From: Simiduia litorea
Lineage (GTDB): Bacteria > Pseudomonadota > Gammaproteobacteria > Pseudomonadales > Cellvibrionaceae
Direction: 5' to 3'
DNA length: 64,000 nucleotides
Assembly (NCBI RefSeq): GCF_042853465.1
Contig: NZ_AP031497.1
Location: forward strand, 2,108,001-2,172,000
Below are positions 51,993-60,828 of this stretch, piece after piece (positions within the stretch are counted from its first letter, which is position 1; every line of letters begins with the position of its first letter). The notes under the pieces were generated by a model, which did no database searches, had not been told where the DNA came from, and saw nothing but the letters and a program-made list of their open reading frames with translations. The position numbers and the translations under genes were made by a program.

Positions 51993-52433
51993 ATGACTGA
52001 TGACAACACACCAGATAATGGCGAAGAACCGGATCAGGATGCCATGGCCGACGAATGGGCCGCGGCCATGGCCGAACAAGGTGACGAGGAAGAAGAGGAG
52101 GAGTTGCCGAAAGCTGCCGCCAAAGCTATGGATTTGGACGAGTTTAGTGAGGCACCAAAAGCAAACCATGGCGGTCAAGATCTAGACACGATTTTAGATA
52201 TTCCCGTCAGCATTTCCATGGAAGTGGGTAGCACGTCGATCACAATTCGAAACCTTTTACAGTTGAACCAGGGCTCTGTTATTGAGTTAGATCGACTCGC
52301 GGGTGAGCCTCTCGATGTATTGGTTAATGGCACGCTCATCGCCCATGGCGAGGTTGTGGTGGTTAACGAAAAATTTGGTATCCGTATGACAGATGTGGTG
52401 AGCCCGTCTGAGCGAATTAAACGGCTGAGGTAA
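51993..52433 (+). CDS. fliN: FliN, flagellar motor switch protein
   Basis: The 146-residue protein has an acidic N-terminal half and the surface-presentation (SpoA) domain at residues 65-142 (ILDIPVSISMEVGSTSITIRNLLQLNQGSVIELDRLAGEPLDVLVNGTLIAHGEVVVVNEKFGIRMTDVV). GGGAG precedes the ATG at 51993, which directly follows an in-frame GTG. It forms the C-ring base with FliM. Confidence 0.96.
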   Translation: MTDDNTPDNGEEPDQDAMADEWAAAMAEQGDEEEEEELPKAAAKAMDLDEFSEAPKANHGGQDLDTILDIPVSISMEVGSTSITIRNLLQLNQGSVIELDRLAGEPLDVLVNGTLIAHGEVVVVNEKFGIRMTDVVSPSERIKRLR

Positions 52434-52439
52434 GTAAAA

Positions 52440-52910
52440 TTGAAAACAGAATTGCAGCCAATAACAGACAGCGCCAATTCACTGTTGGTGACTGCACCGG
52501 CGACCGCAATGAAAGCGCAAACGACAGCAGACATGGCGGTGCAACTGGTGCAGGTGTTAGGTTCTCTTGGTTTAGTGATAGGGTTGATTTTTTTAGTCGC
52601 TTATCTAGTTAAGCGCAACCAAGGATTTACGACATCCACCAGACAGCTCAAAATCATTGAGCGGTTGGCGCTGAGCAATAAAGATCAGTTGGTGTTAGTG
52701 AGTCTTCGGGGTAAGGATGTTTTACTTGGCGTCTCATCTGCAGGCGTTCACACCTTGCTCACACTCGATGAGGAAAATGCGCCAGCAACGACGAAGGGCG
52801 TCGAGTCAAAGACAGACCTAGAGCCATCGGAGAGAACAAAGAATCAACTGAAATCCGGTAATTTCGCCCATCATCTACAGCAAATACTGGCGACGCGGAT
52901 GGCATCATGA
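52440..52910 (+). CDS. fliO: FliO, flagellar export apparatus assembly protein
   Basis: The 156-residue protein has one membrane segment at about residues 35-57 (QLVQVLGSLGLVIGLIFLVAYLVK) and the cytoplasmic FliO domain LKIIERLALSNKDQLVLVSLRGKDVLLGVSSAGVHTLL. A TTG start at 52440 follows GAGG by about nine bases; no ATG lies upstream of the membrane segment except one at residue 24. FliO assists FliP ring assembly. It overlaps fliP by ATGA. Confidence 0.88.
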   Translation: MKTELQPITDSANSLLVTAPATAMKAQTTADMAVQLVQVLGSLGLVIGLIFLVAYLVKRNQGFTTSTRQLKIIERLALSNKDQLVLVSLRGKDVLLGVSSAGVHTLLTLDEENAPATTKGVESKTDLEPSERTKNQLKSGNFAHHLQQILATRMAS

Positions 52911-53686
52911 GATTGAGCCTGCTCGTAAGTTCACTCGTATTGCTGTTATTGTCCTTCCCCGCTTTAGCGGCCGAAGATCAAAGTGCGATAGATACCTTTA
53001 CTAATATGAAGGGTATTCCAGCGGTTACCATGACTAGCAATCCAGACGGTAGCCAAGATTACACGGTGACCATTCAAATACTGGCGATCATGACGTCGTT
53101 GACGTTGCTGCCGGCCATTCTCATGATGATGACGAGCTTCACCCGAATCATTATCGTGTTTTCAATTTTACGGCAAGCTTTAGGTCTACAGCAGGCGCCA
53201 TCCAATCAAATACTCATTGGATTATCCTTGTTTTTGACGTTTTTTATTATGACGCCGGTGCTGGAGAAAGTGCACGACAGTGCCTTGGTGCCTTATATGA
53301 ATGAGGCCATCACGTCGAAGGAGGCAGTTGGTTTAGCTGCGCAGCCTTTTCGAGATTTTATGTTAGCTCAGACCCGAGAGACCGATCTCGATCTGTTTCT
53401 TGATATTGGTCGTTATGGCGATGTAGCAACCGTTGCTGATGTTCCGCTGTCTGTGCTCATTCCCGCTTTCGTTACCAGCGAATTGAAAACAGCATTTCAG
53501 ATAGGGTTTATGTTATTTATACCATTCTTGGTGATAGATCTGGTGGTGGCGAGTGTGTTGATGGCGATGGGTATGATGATGTTGTCACCCTTGATTATTT
53601 CTTTGCCCTTTAAAATCATGCTGTTTGTATTGGTTGATGGCTGGGCTATGGTGATCGGCACTCTCGCTGCAAGTTTTGGAGGCTGA
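52907..53686 (+). CDS. fliP: FliP, flagellar export gate protein
   Basis: The 259-residue membrane protein has a signal peptide (MRLSLLVSSLVLLLLSFPALA, cleavage before AED), typical of FliP. The signature region MMTSFTRIIIVFSILRQALGLQQAPSNQILIGLSLFLTFFIMTP follows, with further membrane segments near the C terminus. FliP pentamers with FliQ and FliR form the export gate. Only two bases separate it from fliQ. Confidence 0.97.
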   Translation: MRLSLLVSSLVLLLLSFPALAAEDQSAIDTFTNMKGIPAVTMTSNPDGSQDYTVTIQILAIMTSLTLLPAILMMMTSFTRIIIVFSILRQALGLQQAPSNQILIGLSLFLTFFIMTPVLEKVHDSALVPYMNEAITSKEAVGLAAQPFRDFMLAQTRETDLDLFLDIGRYGDVATVADVPLSVLIPAFVTSELKTAFQIGFMLFIPFLVIDLVVASVLMAMGMMMLSPLIISLPFKIMLFVLVDGWAMVIGTLAASFGG

Positions 53687-53688
53687 CG

Positions 53689-53958
53689 ATGACCCCAGAA
53701 ATTGTTATGGATCTGTTTGCCAATGCTTTCTATCTAGCCGTGTTAGTCATTTCCGTTATCGTTGGTCCGGCATTGGCCGTGGGGTTGTTGGTCAGCATGT
53801 TTCAAGCCGCAACCCAAATTAACGAACAAACCTTGAGCTTTTTACCGCGCCTGCTTGTGACCTTAGCAACCATCATGATCGCGGGTGGCTGGCTATTGAT
53901 GAAGTTTATGGATTTGTTTGAGCGAACTTTTCAACAAATTCCGCTGCTCATCGGGTAA
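53689..53958 (+). CDS. fliQ: FliQ, flagellar export gate protein
   Basis: The 89-residue protein has two membrane segments (about 15-40 and 55-75) and the family segment ALAVGLLVSMFQAATQINEQTLSFLPRL. It surrounds the FliP-FliR core. It lies between fliP and fliR in tight succession. Confidence 0.97.
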   Translation: MTPEIVMDLFANAFYLAVLVISVIVGPALAVGLLVSMFQAATQINEQTLSFLPRLLVTLATIMIAGGWLLMKFMDLFERTFQQIPLLIG

Positions 53959-53961
53959 GTC

Positions 53962-54738
53962 GTGGAGTTTTCTGCGGATCTACTCGTGCAAGGTGCTTCG
54001 CAATACTTCCTGCCTTTGGCGCGCCTTTCGGCATTTATGCTTGCCGCCCCCATCTTTGGTTCGCGGCTTATTGCAACACGGGCGCGCCTATTGTTGGCGC
54101 TGCTAGTGACCTTATTACTTGTGCCCTCATTGCCCGAATTACCCAAGGTTGAAGGTTTTGGGCTTGCAACCCTGCTGCTTGTGGTTCAACAAACACTCAT
54201 TGGTTTTGTTGCAGGCTTTTCCATGCAGGTAGCTTTTCAAGTGGTCGTGCTGGGTGGTCAGTTCATCGCCATGAAAATGGGTTTAGGATTTGCGTCAATG
54301 AATGACCCCTCCAATGGTGTAACCGTGACCATAGTGTCGCAATATTATCTCATGTTAGTGACCTTGCTTTTTGTGGTGGGCGATGGACATTTGTTATTGC
54401 TACGAATCTTAGCTGAAAGCTTTTACACTCTGCCGATTGGCTCGGGGTGGGTGCCAGCTGCACTATTGTGGGATCTTGTGGCGACAGGTACTTGGATGTT
54501 TGGTGCCGCGCTACTGCTAGCGCTGCCGGTTTTAACGTCACTCATGATCGTTAATATTTCCTTCGGTGTGATGGGGCGTTCCGCGCCGCAGATGAACATC
54601 TTCACCGTGGGTTTCCCCATTACCCTCATATTGGGGATGTTTTTAATTTGGTTTGGATTTACCACCTTTCTTGGTAACTATAACCAATTCATGCAAGAAG
54701 GTTTTGGCCTTTTGCGTCATCTGTTGAATGTGTCTTAA
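53962..54738 (+). CDS. fliR: FliR, flagellar export gate protein
   Basis: The 258-residue integral membrane protein starts at GTG, three bases after fliQ. It has the family features FLPLARLSAFMLAAPIFGSRLIATRARLLLALLVT, GFVAGFSMQVAFQVVVLGGQFIAMKMGLGFASMNDPSNG and NIFTVGFPITLILGMFLIW. FliR completes the export gate with FliP and FliQ. Confidence 0.96.
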   Translation: MEFSADLLVQGASQYFLPLARLSAFMLAAPIFGSRLIATRARLLLALLVTLLLVPSLPELPKVEGFGLATLLLVVQQTLIGFVAGFSMQVAFQVVVLGGQFIAMKMGLGFASMNDPSNGVTVTIVSQYYLMLVTLLFVVGDGHLLLLRILAESFYTLPIGSGWVPAALLWDLVATGTWMFGAALLLALPVLTSLMIVNISFGVMGRSAPQMNIFTVGFPITLILGMFLIWFGFTTFLGNYNQFMQEGFGLLRHLLNVS

Positions 54739-54750
54739 GGATGGTTTTCC

Positions 54751-55887
54751 ATGGCAGATGATAAGGACAGTAGTCAGGAGAAAACCGAAGAGGCCACCCC
54801 GCGAAAACTTGAGAAGGCGCGCGAGGACGGCCAAGTCCCTCGATCTAAGGAACTCACAACTACAGTGTTGTTAGTAACGGGTACCTTAGCTTTGCTGGCC
54901 AGCGGCGAATTTTTAGTCAAAAAGCTCGTTAAAGTGTTTAATCATAATATGTTGCTAGAGCGGGCGACGATCTTCGATACTTCACAAATGTTAACCCATA
55001 TCGGCGTCGCCATGTTTGATGCAATATTGGGTCTAGCGCCTTTGTTTTTAGCTTTAGCTATTGCAGCGTTTGTTGGTCCCATAGCACTTGGTGGTTGGTT
55101 GGTGAGCACTAAAGCGTTAATGCCTAAACTTAATCGAATGAGTTTACTCGAAGGGCTTAAGCGTATGTTCTCGATAAAGTCGATAGTCGAGCTACTGAAG
55201 GCAATCGCTAAAGTGGGTGTTATTTTGACCTTGGCAATTGTCTTATTGAAGGCATTGCGATCGGAACTCCTCGGTTTGGCCAGCGAGGCGATCATGCCCG
55301 CTATCGCGCATGCGGCTTGGCTTGCGATTATTGCTGCCATTATTCTTTCGGCGAGTACATTTTTAATTGCTGTTGTGGATGTACCTTTTCAGATTTGGGA
55401 TCACGCAAAAAAATTACGTATGTCTATGCAAGACATCAAAGACGAATATAAAGACACCGAAGGGAAACCGGAAGTTAAAAGTCGGGTGCGGCAATTGCAG
55501 CGTGAAATGGCCAATGCTCGGATGATGTCTGCTGTGCCCGAAGCCGATGTCATTATTACTAACCCGACGCATTATTCCGTCGCCTTGAAGTATGACCCAG
55601 ACACCATGGCAACACCGGTGTTAGTGGCTAAAGGCGTGGACTTCACTGCATTGAAAATCAGAGAGATTGCCAACGCGCATCATATCGAAGTGGTCGAATC
55701 GCCGCCTTTAGCCCGCTCGATTTACAACACCACGGAGGTTGATAGCGAGGTGCCCGCTGGGCTATTCGTTGCCGTCGCTCAGGTACTTGCCTATGTATTT
55801 CAAATTCGAAATTATCGTCGGGGCAAGGGCGCCAAGCCGAAGAAGCCATCGGGTATCCAAATCCCACCCAACCTAAGGTACGATTAG
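54751..55887 (+). CDS. flhB: FlhB, export specificity switch protein
   Basis: The 378-residue protein has a charged N terminus (SSQEKTEEATPRKLEKAREDGQVPRSKEL), four membrane segments and a cytoplasmic domain with the self-cleaving NPTH motif at residues 271-274 (VIITNPTHYSVALKYDP). FliK triggers the switch from hook to filament export through this domain. The C terminus is basic and proline-rich (RRGKGAKPKKPSGIQIPPN). It is 12 bp after fliR. Confidence 0.97.
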   Translation: MADDKDSSQEKTEEATPRKLEKAREDGQVPRSKELTTTVLLVTGTLALLASGEFLVKKLVKVFNHNMLLERATIFDTSQMLTHIGVAMFDAILGLAPLFLALAIAAFVGPIALGGWLVSTKALMPKLNRMSLLEGLKRMFSIKSIVELLKAIAKVGVILTLAIVLLKALRSELLGLASEAIMPAIAHAAWLAIIAAIILSASTFLIAVVDVPFQIWDHAKKLRMSMQDIKDEYKDTEGKPEVKSRVRQLQREMANARMMSAVPEADVIITNPTHYSVALKYDPDTMATPVLVAKGVDFTALKIREIANAHHIEVVESPPLARSIYNTTEVDSEVPAGLFVAVAQVLAYVFQIRNYRRGKGAKPKKPSGIQIPPNLRYD

Positions 55888-55918
55888 CACCAAATGATAA
55901 ATGGACGTTTAGGCTGCT

Positions 55919-57025
55919 ATGAATAAAAAACACATGCTTACTGTTTTACTATCGGGTCTTGGGTTGTCGATGGGGTATCTTTTTCTTTGGCCCGTGACAA
56001 TCAGCCCACAGTCTTGGCAGGCACCCTTAAATGTTGGTTTTACCGGTGAATTCACCCCAAATAATAAGCTTGCTGAGGCTGATTTTTTGGACTTGGAGGA
56101 TTACTCGGGCCCTGAAGCCCTCGTTGCTACGGCTGAAGCAGGCCTATATGTGAGTACCCATGAAGGCTGGATACTGCATGCGGCAACCCCGGATGCGGCG
56201 CTGAAACCACTGATTTCAACCGCAGGCCGCCCGTTGGGCTTGGCTTTAGACAAGGCAGGAAACTTGTATATTGCCGATGCCTATAGGGGTTTACTGCGTT
56301 TTCATCCTGAAACCGGTTTGGAAGTTATCGCGGATGAGTTTGATGGGCAAAAACTGCGCTATGTGAATGATGTGGCTGTGTCGGCTCATGGTCGCATTTA
56401 CTTCACAGACTCATCGGCAAAGTTTGGCGCGCAAGAAAATGGTGGGACTTATCCGGCGAGTTTGTTAGATATCATGGAGCACGGTGGGCACGGCCGCTTA
56501 TTTAGTTTTGATGTGCATAATCAAACGCTAGAAGAGGTGGCCCATGGTTTTAATTTTGCCAACGGTGTTGCGGTAATCGACGGCACGCATGAAGGCGCGG
56601 AAACGGTATTCGTCAATGAAACCGGAAATTATCGCGTGCTGGCCTTTGAGTTGAGCGATGGCGTTGTGCAATCGCAAAGAACGATTTTAGATAACCTACC
56701 GGGCTTTCCCGACAATTTGAGTGTGGCTGCAAATGGGAGTTTGTGGCTGGGGCTTGTGTCACCCCGTAGTGAATTGCTCGATAAGTTATCCGCATCGCCA
56801 AAGCTTAGAAAGTTAGTTCAGCGACTACCTGCGGGTATTCGCCCGCAGGCAACTCACTACGGCATGATAATCAACATTTCGCCAGAGGGTGAGATTATCG
56901 CTCAACTGCAAGATCCCAGTGGTGCTATCTACACCACGACGGGCGCAACGCTCTGGCATGAGCATTTATACGTGAGTAGGTTACATGGCAAACAACTCGC
57001 CCGCCTGCCGCTAGGTAAACTGTAA
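55919..57025 (+). CDS. Membrane-anchored SMP-30/strictosidine-synthase-like beta-propeller protein
   Basis: The 368-residue protein begins with a membrane anchor or uncleaved signal (MLTVLLSGLGLSMGYLFLWPVTI). A six-bladed propeller related to strictosidine synthase and SMP-30 lactonases follows: RPLGLALDKAGNLYIADAYRGLLRF, YVNDVAVSAHGRIYFTDSSAKFG, FANGVAV...VFVNETGNYRVLAFEL, LPGFPDNLSVAANGSLWLGL. Such proteins hydrolyse lactones or esters at a metal site. It lies 31 bp after flhB and 105 bp before flhA, which has its own promoter, so it probably ends the fliL operon. No flagellar role is known. Confidence 0.85.
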   Translation: MNKKHMLTVLLSGLGLSMGYLFLWPVTISPQSWQAPLNVGFTGEFTPNNKLAEADFLDLEDYSGPEALVATAEAGLYVSTHEGWILHAATPDAALKPLISTAGRPLGLALDKAGNLYIADAYRGLLRFHPETGLEVIADEFDGQKLRYVNDVAVSAHGRIYFTDSSAKFGAQENGGTYPASLLDIMEHGGHGRLFSFDVHNQTLEEVAHGFNFANGVAVIDGTHEGAETVFVNETGNYRVLAFELSDGVVQSQRTILDNLPGFPDNLSVAANGSLWLGLVSPRSELLDKLSASPKLRKLVQRLPAGIRPQATHYGMIINISPEGEIIAQLQDPSGAIYTTTGATLWHEHLYVSRLHGKQLARLPLGKL

Positions 57026-57074
57026 ATTTCAAACAATCAGTTTATTTTATAAAAATGGTGCTCGATATGTGATT

Positions 57075-57091
57075 TAGGTACGTTTTTTGCG
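57075..57091 (+). promoter_or_regulatory. Sigma-54 promoter of the flhA operon
   Basis: TAGGTACGTTTTTTGCG keeps GG and GC in register and a TTTTGC -12 box, with mismatches at -26 (A for T) and -23. It is 40 bp before flhA. Confidence 0.7.
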
Positions 57092-57116
57092 ATACCCCTT
57101 TTAATTACAGGGGAGT

Positions 57117-57125
57117 GTCAAAAAA
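57117..57125 (-). promoter_or_regulatory. T-tract-GAC box (reverse orientation), candidate FleQ site
   Basis: GTCAAAAAA begins 27 bp after the flhA -12 element and ends six bases before the flhA ATG. Confidence 0.45.
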
Positions 57126-57130
57126 GCGTT

Positions 57131-59323
57131 ATGGCCTTACCAGGATTCAGTAGTTTAGCGGGCTTTGATGGTCGCGCAGCGTTTAGTAATGCGTCTCGCG
57201 TCGGACGCGGCAACTTAGGCATTCCATTATTGCTACTGATGCTTCTCGGCATGATGATTTTGCCTGTGCCAGCCTTTCTGCTGGATGTTTTTTTCTCGTT
57301 TAACATTGCGCTGTCCATTGTCGTTCTATTGGTCGGTGTCTACGCGCTTCGGCCACTCGATTTTGCTGTATTTCCCACCATTTTGTTGTTAGCCACCTTG
57401 TTGCGATTGGCGCTAAATGTTGCCTCAACACGTGTGGTATTACTCTATGGTCACGAAGGGGGGGATGCCGCAGGCAAGGTTATTGAGGCCTTTGGTGAGG
57501 TAGTCATCGGCGGTAACTACGCTGTCGGTCTGGTGGTTTTCCTCATATTGATGATTATTAACTTCGTCGTTGTCACTAAAGGTGCTGGCCGAATTTCCGA
57601 GGTCAGTGCCCGTTTTACGCTGGATGCAATGCCCGGCAAGCAAATGGCTATCGACGCCGATTTAAATGCGGGGCTCATCAATCAAGAAGAGGCAAAACTA
57701 CGTCGCTCTGAAGTGGCCAGCGAAGCGGATTTTTACGGCGCAATGGACGGTGCCAGTAAATTTGTTCGCGGCGATGCAGTGGCCGGTATTTTAATTCTCC
57801 TTATCAATGTGATTGGCGGCTTGATTGTAGGCATGGCCCAGCATCAACTTGAGTTCCAGGATGCGCTGCAAAAATACATTCTATTGACCATTGGCGACGG
57901 CCTAGTAGCACAAATTCCGTCCCTATTGCTGTCCACCTCAGCGGCCATCTTGGTTACCCGGGTCAATACGTCTGAGGATATGAGTAATCAAATCTTCCGT
58001 CAGATGTTCGACTCTCCAAAGGCCTTGGCCGTTTCCGCTGGTGTGTTGTTAATTATGGGTTCCATTCCCGGCATGCCACATGTTGCATTCTTGGGTTTGG
58101 GGTTTGCCTGTGCCGGTTTGGCCTGGTTCATTCATAAACGCAAATCTCAAGGTGAACTGGTAGAGGAGGGGCCTAGTGTAACCAAGCGTCGGCCGGCCGA
58201 TAAGCCCAGCACTGCCGGTGCCGCAGAGTTACGCGACCCACAAGCGCCGGCACTTGAACACAAAGCGGAGCCTATCGAGGTAACCTGGGACGATGTTAAG
58301 CCGGTGGATGTTATCGGCTTAGAAGTTGGTTACCGCTTAATTCCAATGGTCGATAAAGGTCAGGGCGGTGAGCTACTGGGCCGGATAAGAGGCGTGCGCA
58401 AAAAAATGTCGCAGGAGGTGGGGTTTTTAGTACCCACCGTGCATATTCGCGACAACTTAGATCTGTTGCCTGGCCAGTATCGCGTCACCTTAATGGGCGT
58501 TGCCATTGCCGAGGAGGAGGTGCACCCGGACCGCGATTTGGCCATTAATCCAGGTCAAGTATTTGGCGAACTCGAAGGTATAGCCGCGAAAGATCCAGCC
58601 TTTGGTTTGCCGGCGGTGTGGATAAAGCGCACCGAGCGGGATCACGCTCAAACCATGGGTTATACCGTTGTCGATGCCTCGACTGTTGTCGCGACTCACC
58701 TTAACCAAATTCTAAGCCAGCATATTAACGAACTCTTAGGTTTGGAAGACGTTCAGCAGCTGGTGGATATGCTGGCAAAAACCTCACCGAAATTAGCAGA
58801 GCACCTGGTGCCTGAAAGTGTCAGTTTGAAAACCTTGCTTAAGGTGTTGCAGCTGTTGCTGGTGGAAAATGTGTCCATTAAAGACATGCGAAGTATTGCA
58901 GAAGCCGTCGCTGCCAACAGTGAAAAGAGTCAAGATCCCGTCACCTTGTTGGTATCGGTGCGCAGTGCCTTAAGCCGTCAAATCGTTCAGTCGTTGGTGG
59001 GGAATGAGCCAGATCTACCGGTTATTACCCTAGAGCCTGCTTTGGAACAGATATTGCTGAAGACTTACCAGCAGAGTCAAAAAGGTGGCGATGGCGCACC
59101 GGTGATTGAACCTGGGTTAGCGGAGAAGTTACGGGTGTCGGTGCAGAAAGCCGCACAGAAACAAGAAGCCAGTGGCGGTCCAGTGATCTTATTGGTTGCC
59201 ACCCAACTCAGATTTCAACTATCGCGCTTCATTCGAGCCTTTGTGCCAGAGGTCGCGGTACTCGCGTACAACGAGATTCCACAAACTAAGCAAATAACGA
59301 TTGTCGCAAGTGTTGGAGCTTAG
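57131..59323 (+). CDS. flhA: FlhA, flagellar export gate protein
   Basis: The 730-residue protein has an N-terminal half with about eight membrane segments and the FHIPEP region (LRLALNVASTRVVLLYGHEG...GDAAGKVIEAFGEVVIGGNYAVGLVVFLILMIINFVVVTKGAGRISEVSARFTLDAMPGKQMAIDADLNAGLI). Its C-terminal half is the nonameric cytoplasmic docking platform for chaperone-substrate complexes. It begins a new sigma-54 operon flhA-flhF-fleN-fliA. Confidence 0.97.
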   Translation: MALPGFSSLAGFDGRAAFSNASRVGRGNLGIPLLLLMLLGMMILPVPAFLLDVFFSFNIALSIVVLLVGVYALRPLDFAVFPTILLLATLLRLALNVASTRVVLLYGHEGGDAAGKVIEAFGEVVIGGNYAVGLVVFLILMIINFVVVTKGAGRISEVSARFTLDAMPGKQMAIDADLNAGLINQEEAKLRRSEVASEADFYGAMDGASKFVRGDAVAGILILLINVIGGLIVGMAQHQLEFQDALQKYILLTIGDGLVAQIPSLLLSTSAAILVTRVNTSEDMSNQIFRQMFDSPKALAVSAGVLLIMGSIPGMPHVAFLGLGFACAGLAWFIHKRKSQGELVEEGPSVTKRRPADKPSTAGAAELRDPQAPALEHKAEPIEVTWDDVKPVDVIGLEVGYRLIPMVDKGQGGELLGRIRGVRKKMSQEVGFLVPTVHIRDNLDLLPGQYRVTLMGVAIAEEEVHPDRDLAINPGQVFGELEGIAAKDPAFGLPAVWIKRTERDHAQTMGYTVVDASTVVATHLNQILSQHINELLGLEDVQQLVDMLAKTSPKLAEHLVPESVSLKTLLKVLQLLLVENVSIKDMRSIAEAVAANSEKSQDPVTLLVSVRSALSRQIVQSLVGNEPDLPVITLEPALEQILLKTYQQSQKGGDGAPVIEPGLAEKLRVSVQKAAQKQEASGGPVILLVATQLRFQLSRFIRAFVPEVAVLAYNEIPQTKQITIVASVGA

Positions 59324-59346
59324 TCACGTAAAGCCAGGAGAATTCT

Positions 59347-60783
59347 ATGGCCGTTAAAAAGATCATCGCAGCAAATATGCGCCGCGCTCTCGAGATTGCA
59401 CGGGAGCAATTAGGTGATGACGCCATTATTTTATCGACCCGACGGCATCCAGACGGTATTGAAATGCACGCCACGGTGGAGGCTGCATCGCGCTTTCCCG
59501 AGGAGCAGCAGGCGTTTGCTGAGCAAAGCAATGAGAGCCCTAGCGCAGGCCTACCGCTAGGGAGCGATAATGCATGGCAACATCAACAGTTAGTATCTGA
59601 AGCGGTTTCACAGCAAGCCAAACCTGGGTTGACCGGCCAGGCACGACCTTTTGGCGGTAAAACAGGCTCTCAATTGGCGGACGAAATTGAGCTGGCGCGG
59701 CAGAAGATGTTGGCGGCAAAACGAAAAGAACAGGGCGCAGAAGAGACCAAGACCGTCATTGCCGACAGGGGCGATATATGGGCATCGCAACTCGCTCAAA
59801 AGAGCGCCACTGCGTACAAAGATACAGCACCGAAAGACCAACCACGTAAGCCTGCTATCGAAGAAACCTTTTCACAGCAAGCGGAAATGTCTCGCTTGCA
59901 TCAGGAACTCAGTGAAATGCGCGCCATGCTCCAGGCAAGGTTGCAGGAACCGCATTTGCAGAGGTCGCCGCTCAACTCTGAGTTGGCCTCCAAATTCCAC
60001 AGCTTGGGATTACCCGAATTTCAAGCGGAGCGCCTAATCGCGTCGGTAAATACAGAGCTACCTGTGGCGAAGGCTTGGCCAGAGGCATTGGCATTACTGT
60101 CTCAACGAATTCCTACGGCGGGTAGAGATGTCATTGAAAGTGGCGGGGTATTTGCGTTTATTGGGCCTACAGGCGTTGGCAAAACTACCACCTTGGCAAA
60201 ACTTGCCGTTCGCTTTGTCGTCAAGCACGGCGCCGAGGGGCTTGCCATTGTCACAACCGATAATTACCGGCTTGCGGCCCATGAACAACTCAATGCCTTA
60301 GGGCAAATTCTCTCGGTGCCGGTCAAGGTGGTATCAGAGGGTGAGTCACTGCAGCAGGTTCTGGTCAACTTGAGTCATAAAAAGCTTGTGTTAATAGACA
60401 CGGCGGGTTTGCGTCATGGCGACCCAAAACTGAAAGCTCAGCTCGAGCAATTGCGCAGTGCAGGCAAAGTCAACAGCCTGCTAGTGATGGCGGCTAACAG
60501 TCAATTACAAATGTTAAAAGCTAGCTATCATGCCTACGGCGCCGCGCACCCGTCGGCAGTAATCTTAACCAAACTTGATGAAACCCCCTCGCTTGGCGAG
60601 GCTATTGGACTTTTATTGCAACATCGCCTGCCACTGGCCTACACCACGGATGGGCAGGAAATTCCTGCCGATATTCAAATAGCGAAGGGCCACCAGGTGG
60701 TCGCCAAAGCTGCCCAGTTTGTTGTGCAGGGCCAAAAGGAGGATAAATTGACGGCGTCAGCCGAATCAAGTCGGCAGGTTTAA
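59347..60783 (+). CDS. flhF: FlhF, SRP-type GTPase setting polar flagellum position
   Basis: The 478-residue protein has a basic/variable N-terminal domain (MAVKKIIAANMRRALEIAREQLGDDAIILSTRRHPDG), a middle region with charged linkers, and an NG GTPase domain with P-loop GPTGVGKT (273-280), VTTDNYRLAAHEQL, LIDTAGLRHGD and ILTKLDETPSLG. FlhF marks the cell pole for flagellar assembly, which supports a polar flagellum in this organism. AGGAG precedes the ATG. FleN follows after 45 bp. Confidence 0.96.
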   Translation: MAVKKIIAANMRRALEIAREQLGDDAIILSTRRHPDGIEMHATVEAASRFPEEQQAFAEQSNESPSAGLPLGSDNAWQHQQLVSEAVSQQAKPGLTGQARPFGGKTGSQLADEIELARQKMLAAKRKEQGAEETKTVIADRGDIWASQLAQKSATAYKDTAPKDQPRKPAIEETFSQQAEMSRLHQELSEMRAMLQARLQEPHLQRSPLNSELASKFHSLGLPEFQAERLIASVNTELPVAKAWPEALALLSQRIPTAGRDVIESGGVFAFIGPTGVGKTTTLAKLAVRFVVKHGAEGLAIVTTDNYRLAAHEQLNALGQILSVPVKVVSEGESLQQVLVNLSHKKLVLIDTAGLRHGDPKLKAQLEQLRSAGKVNSLLVMAANSQLQMLKASYHAYGAAHPSAVILTKLDETPSLGEAIGLLLQHRLPLAYTTDGQEIPADIQIAKGHQVVAKAAQFVVQGQKEDKLTASAESSRQV

Positions 60784-60828
60784 ACCGAACAACTATAATC
60801 AAAGCAGGACTCATTTGTGGGAGTAGTC

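Noticed and set aside
60195..60208. GGCAAA-ACT-TGCCG inside flhF, similar to the shared flagellar inverted repeat
   Set aside because: The spacer is three rather than four bases and it lies within the conserved GTPase coding sequence, where it encodes Leu-Ala-Lys-Leu-Ala, so chance is the simpler explanation.
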